A stretch of DNA of 64,000 nucleotides. It comes from Rheum nobile. Its lineage: Eukaryota > Streptophyta > Magnoliopsida > Caryophyllales > Polygonaceae. The position numbers and the translations under genes are program-made. The notes under the pieces are model-generated. The model was not told where the DNA came from, did not search any database, and worked only from the letters and a program-made list of their open reading frames with translations. Location: the NCBI GenBank assembly GCA_027886185.1, contig WOAB01000124.1:4278001-4342000 (forward strand), given 5' to 3'. This document shows, one piece after another, positions 1 to 10,028 of this stretch. Numbering within the stretch: position 1 is the stretch's first letter; every line of letters begins with the position of its first letter.

Positions 1-1506
1 GCCTACCTCGAAGTAGCTAAGAAGTTGATCGGCCAGTTCCAAGCATTCGATATCAGACAGGTACCAAGGGATCTTAACTCCCAAGCCGACGCACTTGCCA
101 ACCTAGGATCCGCCTTGGACCCGAAAGAATTTCCATACATACCATTGGCACACATCATGACACCAGCCGTCCCAAGAACATCCGTCGAACCAACTACACC
201 ACTAGAAGAGTTGGTCGCCATGGAGATAGGCGACCGACCAGAAGAAGACATTGTCAACGCCAACGATGATTGGATACTACCCTACGTCAGGTGGTTAAAA
301 GACGGCATCCTGCCCGATGACAAAACATAAGCAAAAAGGCTCAAGGTACAAGCACTCTCTTTCGATATCCTAGATAACATCTTGTACAAAAGGTCTATCA
401 CATGAATACTCCTGCGATGCCTCAAGACTCCGGAAGTCGGACGCATCTTACAATCGCTACACAAAGGAGAATGTGGAAACCATACCGGCGGACGAAGCCT
501 CTCAGGGAAAGCCATGCGAAATGGGTACTACTGGCCCACGGTGAACAAAGACGCTATGGAGTACACCAAGAGATGCGACGCCTGTCAGCGACACGTGCCC
601 GTCCATCATCAACCTTCAGAGCTCCTCCATCCGACTCTGGCTCCATGGCCCTTTATGAGGTGGGGAATGGACATTGTCGGGAAGCTCCCACCCGCATCGG
701 GTCAAAGAGTCTTCTTCCTTGCCATGACGGACTACTTTTCTAAGTGGATCGAAGATGAAGCCTACAGAGAGGTAAAAGATCAACACGTCATTTCATTCAT
801 AAAACGCAATATCTTGTGCAGATTTGGCATCCCAGCAGAAATCGTATGCGACAATGGTTCCCAATTCATTAGTCATAAGACTCGAGCCTTCTGCGACCAA
901 TGCAACATCAAATTGGTCACGTCCATACCTCGGTACCCACAATCCAACGGACAGGCTGAATCCAGCAACAAAATCATCATCAATAACCTCAAGAAACGCC
1001 TCACTGGGGCTAAAGGCAAATGGGCAGACGAACTCCCATTCATTCTCTGGTCAGACAGGACTGCTCTAAAAAATGCGACCGGACAATCACCTTTCTCTCT
1101 CGTCTAAGGGAGTGAGGCAGTCATTCCGGCCGAGTTATTGGTTTCGACCGCCCGTTGCAACCTTCAGACAAACGAGCAAAATGACGTCGAACTAGCACAC
1201 AACCTAGACACGGTGGACGAGATCAGAGAAAGAACCCGAATTAGGATGGTTAGGTTCCAACAACAGGTCGCAAGGAGTTACAATAAGAACGTCCGGATCA
1301 AAGCATTCAAAGTCGGAGATTGGGTCCTCAGAAAAACGTTCCAGAATACCAAAAGTCCATCCGACGGAAAGCTCGCACCACAATGGGAAGGACCCTACTT
1401 AATCACCGAAGTAGTCGGACAAGGAGCATATCAGTTAGAAGACAAAGACGGACGACCAATCCCAAGAAGTTGGAACGCGACACATCTGAAGCTATACCAT
1501 TTCTGA
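1..1506 (+). pseudogene. TAT-lineage Ty3/gypsy polyprotein, 3' part (RNase H end, integrase, C-terminal tail)
   Basis: One reading frame runs through the whole stretch with three in-frame stops (TAA 328-330, TGA 403-405, TAA 1105-1107) and a natural stop at 1504-1506. It opens in the end of an RNase H domain (DALANLGS around 90-115). The integrase zinc finger follows (His residues near 460-485, CDAC near 568-580). The integrase core has the catalytic Asp in WGMDIVG (about 664), Asp in DNGSQF (about 850) and Glu in NGQAESSNK (about 960), so the DD35E triad is present. The C-terminal tail (VGDWVLRK, WEGPYLI, ATHLKLYHF) is typical of plant TAT/Retand-type gypsy elements. Integrase would insert the element cDNA into chromosomal DNA. 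The stops make this copy inactive. The 5' half of the element lies left of the window. Confidence 0.9.
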
Positions 1507-2236
1507 ACCAAACGAGGTAAGGCATCACATAACTTCATACATCGTTTATTATCGCATACACATCTCAAATTCTTTAAAAAACTAGCATTCGACACTAAGT
1601 AAGGACCTCGTCCTTACAAAAAACATGAATGCGGAACAACATTGACATATACATTGGATCTAGTCATTCGCGAAAAGCGCTTACATTACATCTACACGAT
1701 CGATCGAAACACGGGGAGATGGACAACACAGGCACGTCGGCACACCGCCTGCCTTACACAATACATAAGGTTATGACACCTTATTACATTTACGCAATAG
1801 AGACATATTGCTTACCTCCCCGGCATAAAGTCATGACTAACACATACACATACATTTGCAGGCCTCCTTTAAACACATACATACGGCGAGCCCCACTCGA
1901 CGGAGCACACGGGCGAAACCGACATACAAAACACAAAGCGTCATCGACAAACTTCTCTAAGAAAAGTCTGACGACATGTACGAAACAAACAAACATATAA
2001 TCCTTTGTAAGAAACAGATTGCATCAAATAAAAGTCTAAGCATTTTTTACGAATACGCAACCCGTGATGGTAGGCGGGTCACCAAAACAGATTGTTTGCC
2101 TACATACACATAGGACTTCAACAACATCTACTACACAGTCTGCGACCCGCGATGGTGGACGGGTCGCCAAAACACAAAATATCCAAACCCACACACGTGT
2201 GGAGCAACAAGTCAGACTGCATAAAAAAATTACACA
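1507..2236. other. Non-coding spacer between TAT pol and the antisense gene
   Basis: No convincing open frame. AT-rich plus-strand sequence follows the pol stop. Two near-copies of the phrase ACCCGYGATGGTRGRCGGGT, about 85 bp apart (2059-2078 and 2145-2164), form a short local repeat. TAT elements usually have a long region here between pol and the 3' LTR. Confidence 0.6.
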
Positions 2237-3274
2237 TTAGGCGTCAAGGGCAACAACACTACCTTCGACAGGGCCTGGCTCTAGAGGAAGCTGAGGATCA
2301 TCTGGCTCAACATCGCCGGAGTGGACCTCATCCTCGCCAACATCTCCATCCGCGGTCTCCTCTCCAACGCCGGCCAACTGGAAAAGCTCCTAACCAGGGT
2401 TTCCTTTTGGGAACATGGAGTCCAAGGTCTCCTTCTCCGCCTTCAGATCCCAGAGCTCGTGCTTGCATTCATCAAACTCCTCCATCATCTCAACACGCGA
2501 CTTCAACGCATAAAAAGCGCCGACATCGCCTGCGATCTGGCCAACTGCGATCTGAGCCTGCTTCACCCTTTCTTCGATACATGATCGGCTCTCATTAAGT
2601 TCTTTCCGGCATACGACTAACTCCTCCTAATAACTCTTCAGCTCCCTAGTAAAGCGGCGCTCAGCCTCTCGACAATGACTTTCAGCTCCCTCCAACCTAC
2701 TCTTCAGAGACGCGAGATCAGACTCCGACCTAGCAGCCCTCTCCTCGGCCTTGACAACCATCGTCTTAGCGCCGAAGTATGCCCCTAAGAGATACTGAAA
2801 GGTCTAAAAAATAAAATACAAAAACAGTCAGGAAACTCAGTCGACTCAAGGAAAGAAAACGAAAAGCACAAGCAGAGATGACTCACCCTCCACGCGGAGC
2901 ACCCCGCTTCACCAATGCAATCCAAAGGAGAGATGTCGTCGACTTCCGACTTCAGAGTCTGATCCTGTGCATGAAAGAGGTCAGCAATCGATCGACCGAC
3001 TGCGCCGATGTTGTCGATCCCTTCAGCGGCCGCCCCTTTCTTTCTAGGAACCTCCTCCGCCTTGACGTCGCCAGAAGGAACGCCTGCTTTCGTCTTGGAA
3101 CCAACCTTGACTTGAGGCATCGGGTCCGCCGGAATCGACTTGCTCGATGCGACTTTGGCCGCCGCCCTCCTCTGCTCAATCAGACCCTTTCCAGACACTC
3201 CTCTCAAGCGAGCACTTGTTCGACCACCAGGAGAAGCTAACACGATAGGTAAACATGAAAAGATCACAAAGCAG

Positions 3275-3335
<61 letters not shown>

Positions 3336-4169
3336 AAAGGAACACTGGGAAAACTTACACTTGGCACGAGACGATGAGACAGTCGACATATCGTCTTGAG
3401 TAGCGAGGGAGGTCGATAGCAGGTTGACGTTGACGAACTTCCTCTCCGACACAGGAACACTGAGAACAACCCTTGACAAGCCTTCCGACTGAGCGTCCAC
3501 TTCCAGATCTTCCGCTTCGGGAACTACAAAAAAGAAAAGTTAAGACAAGAGGTTAAGACACAGGAAACGTGCAAAGAAAGTACAAACACATACTCTCGAT
3601 TCGCCACTCCGACAGCAAGAACGAACAATCTCCCCCCTTCTCCAAAGATGAACGTTCGACAAAAAAGAATTTTGACCCCCATCCGCGGTCGTTCACATCG
3701 AGGTTAAGCACCAAAGGCTTCCGACCCTGTCGAATGCGCAGCTGAACACGGGAAGAACTCTTCGACCCAAGGGAGTAATTGTACCACAGGGCGTCGAAAT
3801 CAAAGCCAGCCCCAGATTGAACGTTTACCAAATCCAGAACCCTAAGAATCCTCCACGTCTGAGGCATCACCTGACACGGCGCCAACGCCAAAGTAGCCAG
3901 AAAAGCCCTGACAAGGGAAGAAAAGGGGAACTTGTGACCAATCCGAAACGGATAAGCGTAAAAGCAGACCCAACCCTCTCATCTGGGTGAGGCAGTCTCA
4001 CAGCCGTCTCCGGAGGAAAACCCCCGACTTGGAGAACCTGCTGTAGCTCCGCCTGCGACAGAGTACTTGTCAGAGCATCGGATTCCTTCAGAATGAAAAG
4101 AGGAGGAGCTTCGTCCTTGCGTGGGTCCGAATGAGTCGCCGACGACTCGGAGGCTTCACTAGAAACCAT
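2237..4169 (-). pseudogene. Antisense extra gene of the TAT element (four exons, degenerate)
   Basis: Reading the minus strand, an ATG at 4169 (MVSSEASES) opens a product resembling the antisense additional ORFs of TAT elements, described in Pfam as a putative gypsy-type transposon protein (family assignment from memory). Motifs are GGFPPETAVRLPHPDERV, then after a one-base frameshift near 3985 FYAYPFRIGHKFPF, then RVLDLVNVQ and KFFFVERSS. Inferred exons are 4169-3594, 3523-3359, 3236-2887 and 2803-2237. All junctions have GT..AG and keep phase (Ile, Ser and Arg/Thr joins). Exon 3 is Lys/Ala-rich. Exon 4 is coiled-coil-like (VKAEERAARSESDLASLKSR) and ends in an acidic tail, with two in-frame stops. 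Function is unknown; it is not needed for reverse transcription. The frameshift and stops mark it as decayed. Confidence 0.75.
3275..3335. repeat. (ACA)n trinucleotide microsatellite, about 20 units
   Basis: An uninterrupted ACA/CAA run on the plus strand (TTG on the minus strand). It lies in the inferred intron between exons 2 and 3 of the antisense gene. The long Val, Leu or Cys runs it would encode are therefore probably never translated. Confidence 0.97.
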
Positions 4170-4455
4170 CTCTAAAACAGAAATGGGAGGAAATCGGAGA
4201 GCAATGGCGAAGAGGCTAAGAAGAACTACCGGGTAAGGCTTGCAAAAGAAGGAAGATGAAGTCAAATCAACAAGGCCTGCTTCAAATTTATGGAGGGAGA
4301 AGGCAGGTCTGCCGAAACATCACATCAAGCTCCGTGATCTCGCCACATAGCCCTCGTCTGATGCATCAAAAACGGATGGTGGAGATCGTGGCGTAGGAAG
4401 TTGTTTGGACTCCATCCATCAAGCCTCGCCGAAGCCCAAAACAACTTGGGGCTAT
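4170..4455. promoter_or_regulatory. Promoter region of the antisense gene and polypurine-like site before the 3' LTR
   Basis: On the minus strand a TATA-like CATAAATTT (plus 4285-4293) lies about 115 bp upstream of the antisense ATG. On the plus strand ACTTGGGGCTAT directly precedes the LTR start at 4456, at the usual place for a plus-strand primer. Both are inferred from position. Confidence 0.45.
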
Positions 4456-4604
4456 TGTTGGGCCCAACACTCTCCTAGGAGGACAGACCAAGCCAGATGG
4501 GCCCAGATCCAAGACAAGTCGGAAGATAAGAGAAAGTCGAGAGAATCGTCATAACCTCCGCGGTCGAATGCTTCCCGACCAGATCGCGACACTAGTGGAA
4601 AAAA

Positions 4605-4895
4605 CCCTTTTAGAGGCGGGCCTTTTGACACTTATTGAGGCGTACACCGTTCGCCTCTACTGCGGGGGCTACAACAAGTAAGGACCCTTTTTGAGGCGGG
4701 CAATATACGCTTCTAAAAGGACCTTATTGAGGCGGGCCTCCTAAGCCCGCCTCAACAAGTCCCTTACTTCGGCGCCAAAACGAGGGACTTGTTGAGGCGG
4801 ACCTATAAAGGCCCGCCTCAACAAGTGTGTTTTTTTTTTTTGGGGTGGGTGTCGGTTGTTGAGGCGGGCCTATATAGGCCCGCCTCAAAAAGTCT
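4605..4895. repeat. CACTA subterminal repeats, left end
   Basis: GAGGCGGGC and its complement GCCCGCCTC occur repeatedly, often as facing pairs that could form hairpins (around 4727-4757, 4790-4824 and 4857-4892). In characterised CACTA elements such subterminal motifs bind the element's DNA-binding protein. Here that role is inferred. Confidence 0.85.
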
Positions 4896-5551
4896 TTTTT
4901 TAAAAAAAATCGGGACCCCGGTTTTTTGTAATACCGGGGTCCCATTTCTTTTTCTTTTTTTAAAAAAATCAGCTTAAAAATTGAAAGCTCATACCCTGAT
5001 CATATCTCTGCTAAAGCTACTGTAAATATTTTTTATTGTTTCCATTATGGTTAATAACAACATAACCAAACAAAACCTAACCGACTTTCTACCTGATGCC
5101 CACTAGAATGCATATCATAAACAATTCATTATAAGACAGTAATGCATATATTGTTTCCAGCCAGTTAAAAGTATTCAAAATCCAAACATAAGAGGCAACA
5201 ACAACAAGAAAATGAAAGGGAAAAGAAAATGTAGAGATCAATTGTATAAATTAAGCATCTTTCATTCAAGCAAGGACAAGCCAATGAAGCAATGAAATAC
5301 TGTACCAACCCTCCAATGGCATTGGCCTTTCAGAGTATATCTGTTGTTACTCTATTCATTCCATATCTCCCTCTCTAGACATGTACTACTCTCAGCTTTT
5401 TAACATTTTCTGTGATTACAATTGTTGGTCTAGCACTATTCTAAAGTCCTACTATTCTTGCAGTATCTGTATTAGAAGGACGCTACCATGGGTATCTGCT
5501 GATTTCCTACTATAAGTTAGCTATTTCCAGTTTTGACTAAAGAAGTTTAAA
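4896..5551. other. CACTA interior without a recognised gene
   Basis: An imperfect inverted pair (ACCCCGGT and ACCGGGGT, 4914-4942) follows the subterminal repeats. The rest is AT-rich and may be the 3' flank of the captured DYAD fragment. No coding signal seen. Confidence 0.5.
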
Positions 5552-6334
5552 TTATCCATCCAAACCTCCCGATTTCTTCTTCATCAGCAACTCCATCTTC
5601 TTCAGCACTTTTGAGATCTCCAGCAGTTCCTGCTCCCTCCTTGCCTTCTCCTTCAGCATATCATTGTACCTTTCCTGTTCAAAAAAGAAGAATGATGGGT
5701 TAATCTAACTGAATTGGTGCTTCAAAGGCCAAATACCTCATACGGTTAGATGATTTTCACCTTAAACATAGCCGGATTTAGACTTTCAACAGCGCCTAAA
5801 CTGCTCAAGACAGGCAGATTTGCCAGTGTCTGCTCGTCTTTCTGGGCTGCCATCACTTGCATTTCTCTGCAAATGGACGTTATTAGGGAAGACAAATGGG
5901 GCAAAAAAGTATCATTTAGTAGTGTTTCCAGGATGAGTTACTTTACCCTCGGATTTGGGCTAATTCCTCCTTTAGAGCACTAATCACAGTAGCACAGTCA
6001 GAGGTGTGGTTACAGATGGGATCACCAAGATTCCACCCTGGTGGTGGGGTCCAGTATGGATCTTGCACGCCAGCCTTCTTCCTGATATCATCAAGGTCTG
6101 CACTTTCCAGCCAATATTCCATCACCCCTTGGGAATCCCAGCACCTTTTGAACCGCTCCGTACCCCCAGGGGCCAAAGTGTCAACGACATGCTTTAGCAG
6201 GTGATCTAAAAGCCCCGTGTCCCCAATTTGTTTCCTTGCCTCTGCTCTAAGAGCATATCATGAAATGGGATTCAGGTATGCTGCACGTCTGGCTTTCATC
6301 ACAGAAAACAGCTCTTGTTTTACACTCTCATACC
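5552..6334 (-). pseudogene. DYAD: Captured DYAD/AMEIOTIC1-like gene fragment, three exons
   Basis: Minus-strand exons 6334-5947, 5876-5761 and 5674-5552 join in phase at GT..AG sites and end with a stop at 5552-5554. Exon 1 carries the conserved DYAD/AM1 block: EARKQIGDTGLLDHLLKHVV, APGGTERFKR, GVMEYWLESADL and AGVQDPYWTPPPGW. The later exons give a coiled-coil tail (EKARREQELLEISKVLKK). DYAD/SWITCH1/AM1 proteins act in entry into meiosis and sister-chromatid cohesion; that is family knowledge and not shown for this copy. One in-frame TGA (complement of 6258-6260) replaces a likely Arg codon (CGA to TGA). The N-terminal exons of the parent gene are missing. This is a transduplicated fragment, not a working gene. 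Confidence 0.82.
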
Positions 6335-6969
6335 TTCAGAAAGAGCACTTGATCAGTAAAAATGCATGAGGATCACTAAGGCATTCATTGCCTTTTTCCC
6401 AAGATAACGTATAAGATGATTAATTCTAGGGGATCTTAAGTTGAGCAAATCATGCCCAGAGGTCTATGTATGCTCCTACCGAAGAAGACGAGTTCTCCAG
6501 GTCTTCCAAAAGTGAGTTTCTGAAGCTTATTTAATTAAAAATATAATAGATATAACTTCAACATTATGGAGTTCCAGAAAAGTGGACTTGTCACATAAAA
6601 ATCAGTATAAAATGCAAGATAAAGGGGAAAACATCATGCATTTCAATGGAGAAGTAAGAGCTTTAATTAAAACTAAATGCCCATATACTGTGACAGCTAA
6701 TTCATTTTCTGTAACACAAAAATACTGGCTAGGTGACTCTCTCTCTTATATATAATTAGAGCAATTTAAGTCAATTAATTTAAAAACACGAGCATTGTTT
6801 TAGTCGGTTCCCTTTACGCCAAACGCAAGGAAGATTCATACAAGAAAAAAACAAAGAGACAGTGCATAGCAAGCGAAGTTCAGGCTAAAATGATTAACAG
6901 GAAAATCCAACTCTAAGTTGCAAATAACAACTAAAAATCAAAGATTCTAACAACTAAAAATCAAAGATC
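6335..6969. other. CACTA interior, no recognised exon
   Basis: AT-rich sequence between the DYAD and SPT5 fragments. It includes a short direct repeat (AACAACTAAAAATCAAAGAT near 6926 and 6949). Probably parent introns plus capture junctions. Confidence 0.5.
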
Positions 6970-7780
6970 ATCTTCTCTATTATACATCGACCGTTGCCGC
7001 ATATGTCTTGCCCCTTCCTCCTCAGGGAGATCTGCTCCACTATCAACTATAAAGTCTGGAAACACAAGATTCTCAATCAGTAAACACAGAGATTCATGTG
7101 TTTGTTTCATGGCAAGTCCCACAGCCCAAGTTGTATTTTACAATCCATCTTTAAAATTCTACTAAGATACAAGAATCATGAAAGAAGAGCTTCTAAGTAG
7201 TCACTGCGATTCATGTTTTGTTTGATGCCAGCCACCAGAGCCCAAGTTGCACTTCACAATCTATCTAAAATTCTACTAAGAATTCCAGAATTATGATTGA
7301 ATAGCTTCTAAATAATCGGCAATTATCAGTAGATTATAAGGCAATAAGATCATAAACAAACCGTCCCAAATTCATAAACCCCTATCGCCCCAATGTGACA
7401 AATTTAACAGAAATATTTGCAGCTAAAATTACCCAGAAATCAATTAAGTAAAACCTAATATGTGTCACGAATCAAAGCACCCGATTCGTTAATAGTGTGC
7501 GAACCAACAAAACCCTAAATCGCAAAAAGAAAAGAAGCGGCAAAATACTAACCATCTTCACCCTCCTCCTCTTCTTCCTCCTCATCACTGTCAACTATAG
7601 CTTCATCGTCAATCAAAGCAGAGACCCGACCCCTTTTCGACGAGCACCGCTTGGAAGCACCACCATGATACTCCTCCTCCTCGTACTCCTCCTCTTCCTC
7701 CTCATCGTCTTCCTCAGCGACGTCGTCAATAAACTCGGATCTCCTCCTCTTTCCGCTTGGGGTGGCTCGCCGGTGGTCGG
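6970..7780 (-). pseudogene. SPT5: Captured SPT5 5' exons (transcription elongation factor fragment)
   Basis: Minus-strand exon 1 (about 7780-7553) encodes KRRRSEFIDDVAEEDDEE followed by EEYEEEEYHGG, SKRGRVSALIDDEAIVDSD and an acidic end. It splices at a GT site after 7553 to exon 2 (7055 to about 6970; acceptor TTTCCAG). The join makes EDDFIVDSGADLPEEEG, which matches the acidic N-terminus of plant SPT5. SPT5 pairs with SPT4 to control RNA polymerase II elongation (family knowledge). The usual start codon is not found upstream in this frame, and exon 2 runs into a stop. Only the N-terminal portion was captured. It lies 5' of the DYAD fragment on the same strand, so a chimeric transcript is possible. 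Confidence 0.82.
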
Positions 7781-7937
7781 GGTGAGGGAGAGAGAGCGTG
7801 AGGAGGGAGTTCGGGGGAGAGATGGACGCAAAGGAGGGTTAGGGCTGAGAGGTATCGGGGCTGGGAGAAAAGAAAGAGAGAAGAGAGAGAAAGAAAAGAA
7901 AAGAGGGAGAGAGAAAGAAAAGCAAAGAGAAAAAAAA

Positions 7938-8235
7938 ATTGTTGAGGCGGGCTTTAAGAGGCCCGCCTCAACAAGCTTAATTGAGGCGGGCTATTTCGCC
8001 CGCCTCAATTAGGTATCAGTAGAGGCGGGCCTAACATTGGCCCGCCTCTAATACTTTAGCGGGAATATTTTTTTCAGAAACTTTTTGAGGCGTATAATAA
8101 ATTGCCCATCTCAAAAGATATTTTTGAGGCGTATAAAATAATTATCCGCCTTAAAAACCTGAAAAACTGATTGCGTAGGTCGTTGTTGAGGCGTTTTGAT
8201 ATATATACGCCTCTAAAAGGGAGCCTCAAAAAGTA
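7938..8235. repeat. CACTA subterminal repeats, right end
   Basis: Facing pairs of GAGGCGGGC/GCCCGCCTC at about 7941-7977, 7981-8009 and 8022-8051, then weaker pairs with GAGGCGTATA to the right terminal repeat. A mirror of the left end. Confidence 0.85.
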
Positions 8236-8250
8236 TTTTTTCCACTAGTG

Positions 8251-8515
8251 CAAAGATCATACCGAGCATTAAATGCCTGATTGAGGCAACGGCCACAACA
8301 TTCAAAATAACACAATAATGACAGTAATCAAGTACAGAATCCCAACAATCACTCCCGACATTGAAGGTAAGATATGGCCAAATCGTAAGAAAATGGTCAG
8401 AAAAGGCACTTACCATATTTGGATTCGGAGGGGATAAGAGGGGAACACAAGCTGGAAAAAGGGACACGGCGCATTCTCATGCATAATCAACTCTGAACAC
8501 ACGCACATATAAGCT
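8251..8515 (+). repeat. TAT 3' LTR segment right of the CACTA, not duplicated
   Basis: The LTR resumes after the CACTA. These 265 bp are the only part of the LTR's right side absent from the tandem copies. No gene. Confidence 0.6.
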
Positions 8516-8802
8516 CTGAATCGCCACCACTTACTCGGGCCGGAACGCCGTTTCACGTCCATCGGCCGAACATCATCATCCCCGGTCGAGTCTGCTTCGA
8601 CCTACTTCTCTCTAAGGATAAGTTGTAACCCGACTTGTTTCAACCATCAACGCGTTAATAAAATTACATTGTTTCCTTGCATTTCTTATCTATTGGTTGA
8701 TTATCTATTTGAATTGGTTTGATTTCTACTATTCGATCGACTAGTTACCCCGTCTAAGGCGATTTAGATCGTCTAGTCTTTTCGCCCCAAATCACCCTCC
8801 GT

Positions 8803-9775
8803 GAGTCATCTCCGTTCTAGCTCGGCCAGACTTGGCAAAGTTTGACGGTGGCGGGGGTCGCTTGAACCCACCTGCCTGAGGCTGGCTCTGTGCCGGTCTC
8901 TGGCAATTGCGCTTTTTCGTCGACTCCTCCAAAGTCACCTCCAACTTATAGGCAGCATCCACGTACTACTCCAGAATAGAGCATCCGTGGCGCACCATCA
9001 GTGGCTTGATGTCCGGATTCATCCACTCGTGGAAATGCCAGATTTTTTGCTCATCACTGGACACTTCCGGCCCAGCGTACTGCACCAGGTGATTGAACTT
9101 GGCCGCAAGCTCGGTCACTTTCAATCCATCCGTCTTCGGATAGAGAAACTCTTTATGCTTATCTTCCCTCATAGCTCGGGAAAAGAATCGATCAGTCATC
9201 TTTGCCTTAAACATTCCCCAGTTCAACCCAGGGTGATCAGCTAGACCGGTGCTTTCCCACCATTCACTAGCTACCTCATTTAGTTGAAGGGAAGCAATGT
9301 GCACCTTCTCAACTTCAGTGCACTCGGCGTTTCTGAACAATCGTTCCATGTGTGAGAACCAATACGCCACTTTGACTGGCTCTCCCTTCCCATCATAACT
9401 GTCAGGCCTCATAGAGCTTATGGCCTTCAGCTCTCAACCATAATTGCCTATGTTCCTGACCGCATCCTCATGAGGTACATGGATAGCTGGCACCTCGACT
9501 CTAGGAACCACTGGAGGAATTGGCACACCTTGTGCCTGAGGCGCGATCGGTCGCATAATATCGGTGACTGCTTGCATCACAATCCCCCGAATAGCCTCAA
9601 TTGCCGCAGCATCGAAAATAACTGGAACGTTGACCGGGACTTGGTCACTGCCCACAGGATTGTTGTGAGAAACTGACTTGTTCTCATCCATTGGGTTAGC
9701 GGCATTCCCCAAATTCAATCTGGGGTTGTTGCTTGGCCCAGCACCAGCACGAATGGTGTTCCTTGTGTTCACCAT
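8803..9775 (-). pseudogene. Gag of Tekay-like element A, copy 1
   Basis: The minus-strand product begins MVNTRNTIRAGAGPSNN at 9775 and includes the gag core (RPDSYDGKGEPVKVAYWFSH, EVASEWWESTGLADHPGLNW, MTDRFFSRAMREDKHKEF). Gag would form the cytoplasmic particle that packages element RNA. Two in-frame stops, TGA at 9434-9436 and TAG at 8966-8968, occur in all three tandem copies. The element was thus already defective before duplication. The frame continues past the second stop (YVDAAYKLEVTLEES) until the TAT insertion. The zinc knuckle is not reached. Confidence 0.88.
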
Positions 9776-10028
9776 CTGTTTACCAATCAAATTCCAAGTA
9801 TTTCGCAACATTAATATAATTTCAACATGCACGGCATATGAAATCGACTTAGAATAGACCAGACTTGGTAAACTTTTATTGATGAACTTTGAAACTGAGT
9901 TTGATAGGGTCTACATAGAAAAGTTCTCCCAAGCGACAAGACAAAATTGTCTAGAGACTACAATTCTACCAAAACGAAACGACAAAACACTAGAAAAGAA
10001 AACGCTAAGCGCTCAACACCGGCCCCCA

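Larger units (their letters stand above)
4590..8250. mobile_element. Non-autonomous CACTA (En/Spm) DNA transposon with captured gene fragments
   Basis: Terminal inverted repeats are perfect over 15 bp: CACTAGTGGAAAAAA at 4590-4604 and its complement at 8236-8250. Flanking triplets are CGA and CAA, a 3 bp target duplication with one G/A change. Both ends carry subterminal inverted repeats of the GAGGCGGGC motif. No transposase (TNP2 type) is recognisable. The interior instead holds spliced exons of two host genes, both on the minus strand. Length is 3661 bp. It sits inside the TAT 3' LTR, so it inserted after that element. Confidence 0.92.
4456..8794 (+). repeat. 3' LTR of the TAT element, split by a CACTA insertion
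   Basis: The LTR begins TGTTGGGCCCAACA after the polypurine-like site and ends CCCCAAATCA at 8794. Beyond that the sequence is minus-strand Tekay gag. Removing the CACTA element (4590-8250) leaves about 680 bp. An AATAAA-type signal (TTAATAAAATT near 8654) lies in the 3' third, as expected for the R region. The last 279 bp recur at 20143-20421 and the last 97 bp at 25818-25914, as parts of the duplicated segments. The target-site duplication cannot be tested because the 5' LTR is outside the window. Confidence 0.8.

Noticed and set aside
2785..3345. Minus-strand frame with a long poly-Val run
   Set aside because: The run is the (ACA)n microsatellite read through an inferred intron. The coding part begins after the acceptor at 3236.
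7497..8012. 171-residue plus-strand frame in the CACTA
   Set aside because: It is the reverse of the SPT5 acidic exon plus subterminal repeats. The minus strand gives the recognisable protein.
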